Below, one piece after another: positions 5,198 to 6,762 of a stretch of DNA of 6,762 nt (position 1 is its first letter; every line of letters begins with the position of its first letter). The stretch is from Alphaproteobacteria bacterium (GTDB taxonomy: Bacteria; Pseudomonadota; Alphaproteobacteria; Sphingomonadales; Emcibacteraceae): the NCBI GenBank assembly GCA_013152615.1, contig JAADGA010000117.1:1-6762 (forward strand). Reading direction: 5' to 3'. The notes under the pieces were generated by a model, which saw only the letters and a list, made by a program, of their open reading frames with translations, was not told where the DNA came from and did not search any database. Position numbers and translations under genes: made by a program.

Positions 5198-6205
5198 ATG
5201 TCAGCCGTAAATCATCATAAGGTCCAGTCGTATGAGAATGACTGGCGGCTGGATAAATGGTTCAGGAAGAATTTTCCGGAGCTGGGCTTTGGCCATCTGT
5301 CGAAACTGCTCAGAACCGGGCAGGTGCGGGTTGATGGCAAGCGGGTCAAAGCAGGATTTCGCCTTGTCGAAGGCGCAGAAATCCGTATTCCGCCGATCGG
5401 GGATAATCCCAATGCTGCCGGGTCCGGTTTCGCCGGGACGCGGCCATCACCATCAGGCAAAAAGCCTCATAGCGCCGAAGACCGGCATTATATCCGTGAT
5501 ATGGTAATTTATCAGGATAACAGCGTGATTGTCCTCAACAAGCGGCCCGGTCTTGCGGTTCAGGGCGGCAGCGGCATCAGCCGTCATGTTGACGGTCTGC
5601 TCGACTGTCTTCAGGGCGATAATCCCGAACGGCCCAAACTGGTCCACCGGCTTGATAAAGACACCAGTGGTGTGCTGATTATTGCCCGCAGCAGTCGGGC
5701 GGCAAAAAGTCTTACCCAATCTTTTCGTGATCGCAAAACCCGCAAGATATACTGGGCGCTGGTTATCGGCAGGCCTGAGCGGCACCACGGCACCATCACC
5801 GCCCCGCTTGACAAGGAACCGGGCAGCCGGGGCGAGCGCATGATGGTCAGTGATGACGGCAAGCGGGCGGTCACCGATTTTCAGGTTATCGACAGTGCGC
5901 TTCGCACGGCCAGCTGGGTCGCGTTCAAGCCGGTGACCGGCCGCACCCATCAGATTCGGGTCCATGCCACCATTCTGGCGACCCCGATCGTCGGTGACGG
6001 TAAATATGGCGGCAAACAGGCTTTTCTTGACGGCGCGGTCAGCAAGAAACTCCACCTTCACGCCCGTCATATCGACATTGATCATCCGGATGGCGGTATC
6101 CTGTCGGTGACCGCCGACCTGCCGCGCCATATGAAGGAAAGCTGGGATATGTTCGGCTTTGATCAGAATGATACCAGCGATCCCTTTGAAGAGGATGACG
6201 GATGA
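5198..6205 (+). CDS. rluC: RluC/RluD-family 23S rRNA pseudouridine synthase
   Basis: Protein of 335 residues that isomerises uridine to pseudouridine in large-subunit rRNA in the cytoplasm. The N-terminus is an S4 RNA-binding domain (about 15-65) with RLDKWFRKNFP and LSKLLRTGQVRVDGKRV. The catalytic domain begins near 102 with the DMVIYQDNSVIVLNKRPG strand region, followed by the signature HRLDKDTSG (150-158), in which D153 is the catalytic aspartate. KIYWALVIG, the GRTHQIRVH motif (248-256) and the GDGKYGG loop (266-272) are also present. The linker at 68-96 is rich in Gly, Pro and Ser and looks disordered; the C-terminus is acidic. ATG 5198 has AAAGGA six bases upstream. The gene shares ATGA with the following HAD gene. 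The S4 domain plus this architecture fits RluC best (sites 955/2504/2580 in E. coli), but RluD cannot be excluded from sequence alone. Confidence 0.9.
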   Translation: MSAVNHHKVQSYENDWRLDKWFRKNFPELGFGHLSKLLRTGQVRVDGKRVKAGFRLVEGAEIRIPPIGDNPNAAGSGFAGTRPSPSGKKPHSAEDRHYIRDMVIYQDNSVIVLNKRPGLAVQGGSGISRHVDGLLDCLQGDNPERPKLVHRLDKDTSGVLIIARSSRAAKSLTQSFRDRKTRKIYWALVIGRPERHHGTITAPLDKEPGSRGERMMVSDDGKRAVTDFQVIDSALRTASWVAFKPVTGRTHQIRVHATILATPIVGDGKYGGKQAFLDGAVSKKLHLHARHIDIDHPDGGILSVTADLPRHMKESWDMFGFDQNDTSDPFEEDDG

Positions 6206-6762
6206 AATTAATCGTCTTTGATTGTGACGGCACGCTGGTTGACGGCCAGCATCTGATCATAGCGGCGATGCAGGCCGCCTGCCGGTCCTGTGATGTCGGC
6301 TATCCGGGCGATGAGGCCATCCGCCAGATCGTCGGCCTGTCGCTGACCGAGGCCATCAAAATTTGTCACCCGGATCAGTCCGCCGCCACCTACCTCGCGC
6401 TGAAAGCCGGTTTTATCGACTGTTTTCAGCAATTGCGTCAGCAGGAGGAGGATAATGAGCCATTATTTGACGGTGTGCGTGAGGCGATTGAACAGTTGGC
6501 GGATCACGGTTATCTGCTCGGCATTGCCACCGGTAAATCACGGCGGGGGCTGCTGATCACCCTGAAAAATCATCAGTTGAGTGACTATTTCCTGACCCTG
6601 AATACCGCTGATGACGGGCCGGGAAAGCCGCACCCTGCCATGCTGATTAACGCCATGCGTGATACGGGGGTGACGCCGGCAGATACCCTCATGGTGGGCG
6701 ATACCACATTTGATGTTGAAATGGCGATTGCGGCAAAAGTTCATGTGGTCGGGGTATCATGG
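6202..6762 (+). CDS. HAD-superfamily phosphatase, 3' end beyond the window
   Basis: The first 187 residues of a haloacid-dehalogenase-like hydrolase, subfamily IA, resembling phosphoglycolate phosphatase. Visible motifs: I, FDCDGTLVD, with nucleophile D7 and acid/base D9; an alpha-helical cap region between about 15 and 85; II, GIATGKS, with T110; III, the lysine in GPGKPHP (K142); and IV, GDTTFDVEMA, with D167 and D171. All catalytic residues are present and only the last strands are missing. The start ATG (6202) overlaps the rluC TGA as ATGA, with GAGG (6191-6194) upstream, so the two are probably translated together. A HAD hydrolase right after rluC is common in Alphaproteobacteria, to my knowledge. 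The substrate is unknown; a housekeeping sugar- or nucleotide-phosphate role is a guess. Confidence 0.9.
   Translation, partial: MKLIVFDCDGTLVDGQHLIIAAMQAACRSCDVGYPGDEAIRQIVGLSLTEAIKICHPDQSAATYLALKAGFIDCFQQLRQQEEDNEPLFDGVREAIEQLADHGYLLGIATGKSRRGLLITLKNHQLSDYFLTLNTADDGPGKPHPAMLINAMRDTGVTPADTLMVGDTTFDVEMAIAAKVHVVGVSW

Noticed and set aside
5453..6130. Long open frame of 225 codons on the - strand inside rluC
   Set aside because: It lies entirely antisense to a strongly supported pseudouridine synthase and shows no recognisable domain. It looks like a by-product of codon bias on the other strand.

Overview
This window looks like an alphaproteobacterial chromosome segment of moderate G+C. The main reason is the run crcB, rluC, HAD hydrolase on the + strand, an order I recall from many Alphaproteobacteria, where an ATP12-type chaperone gene often follows. 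Strong Shine-Dalgarno sites and short or overlapping gene junctions fit a bacterial chromosome. I see no insertion sequence, prophage, CRISPR array, tRNA or rRNA. No species call is justified from the sequence alone.

Layout. At the left end (1-455, +) is a small two-helix membrane protein gene resembling the DUF6404 family. It is split between two frames at a run of eight T residues and is preceded by three 16-bp tandem repeats, the last of which carries its ribosome binding site. Converging on it (504-2564, -) is a hybrid of a secretion signal, TPR repeats, one membrane helix and a histidine kinase core, with no receiver domain and no response regulator gene nearby. A 184-bp spacer (2565-2748) holds a G-rich triple repeat with a G-quadruplex signature. 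Next on the - strand is a two-gene unit: a cyclopropane-fatty-acyl-phospholipid synthase-like methyltransferase (3419-4624), then a transglutaminase-like cysteine protein (2749-3417) that starts one base after the methyltransferase stop.

A divergent 169-bp intergenic region (4625-4793) separates this from the rightward unit: a CrcB/Fluc fluoride channel (4794-5171), an RluC/RluD-type 23S rRNA pseudouridine synthase (5198-6205) and a HAD-superfamily phosphatase cut by the window end (6202-6762). The rluC and HAD genes overlap by ATGA, so they are probably translationally coupled.

How they fit together. The rightward unit is housekeeping: fluoride export, ribosome modification and a small-molecule phosphatase. 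The methyltransferase-transglutaminase pair suggests membrane lipid or envelope modification, and the TPR kinase probably senses an envelope signal, but nothing in the sequence ties the kinase to the lipid genes. I found no clear undescribed multi-gene system. The items most worth a second look are the T8 frameshift gene with its repeated leader, the methyltransferase-transglutaminase pairing with its altered catalytic motif, and the G-quadruplex spacer.
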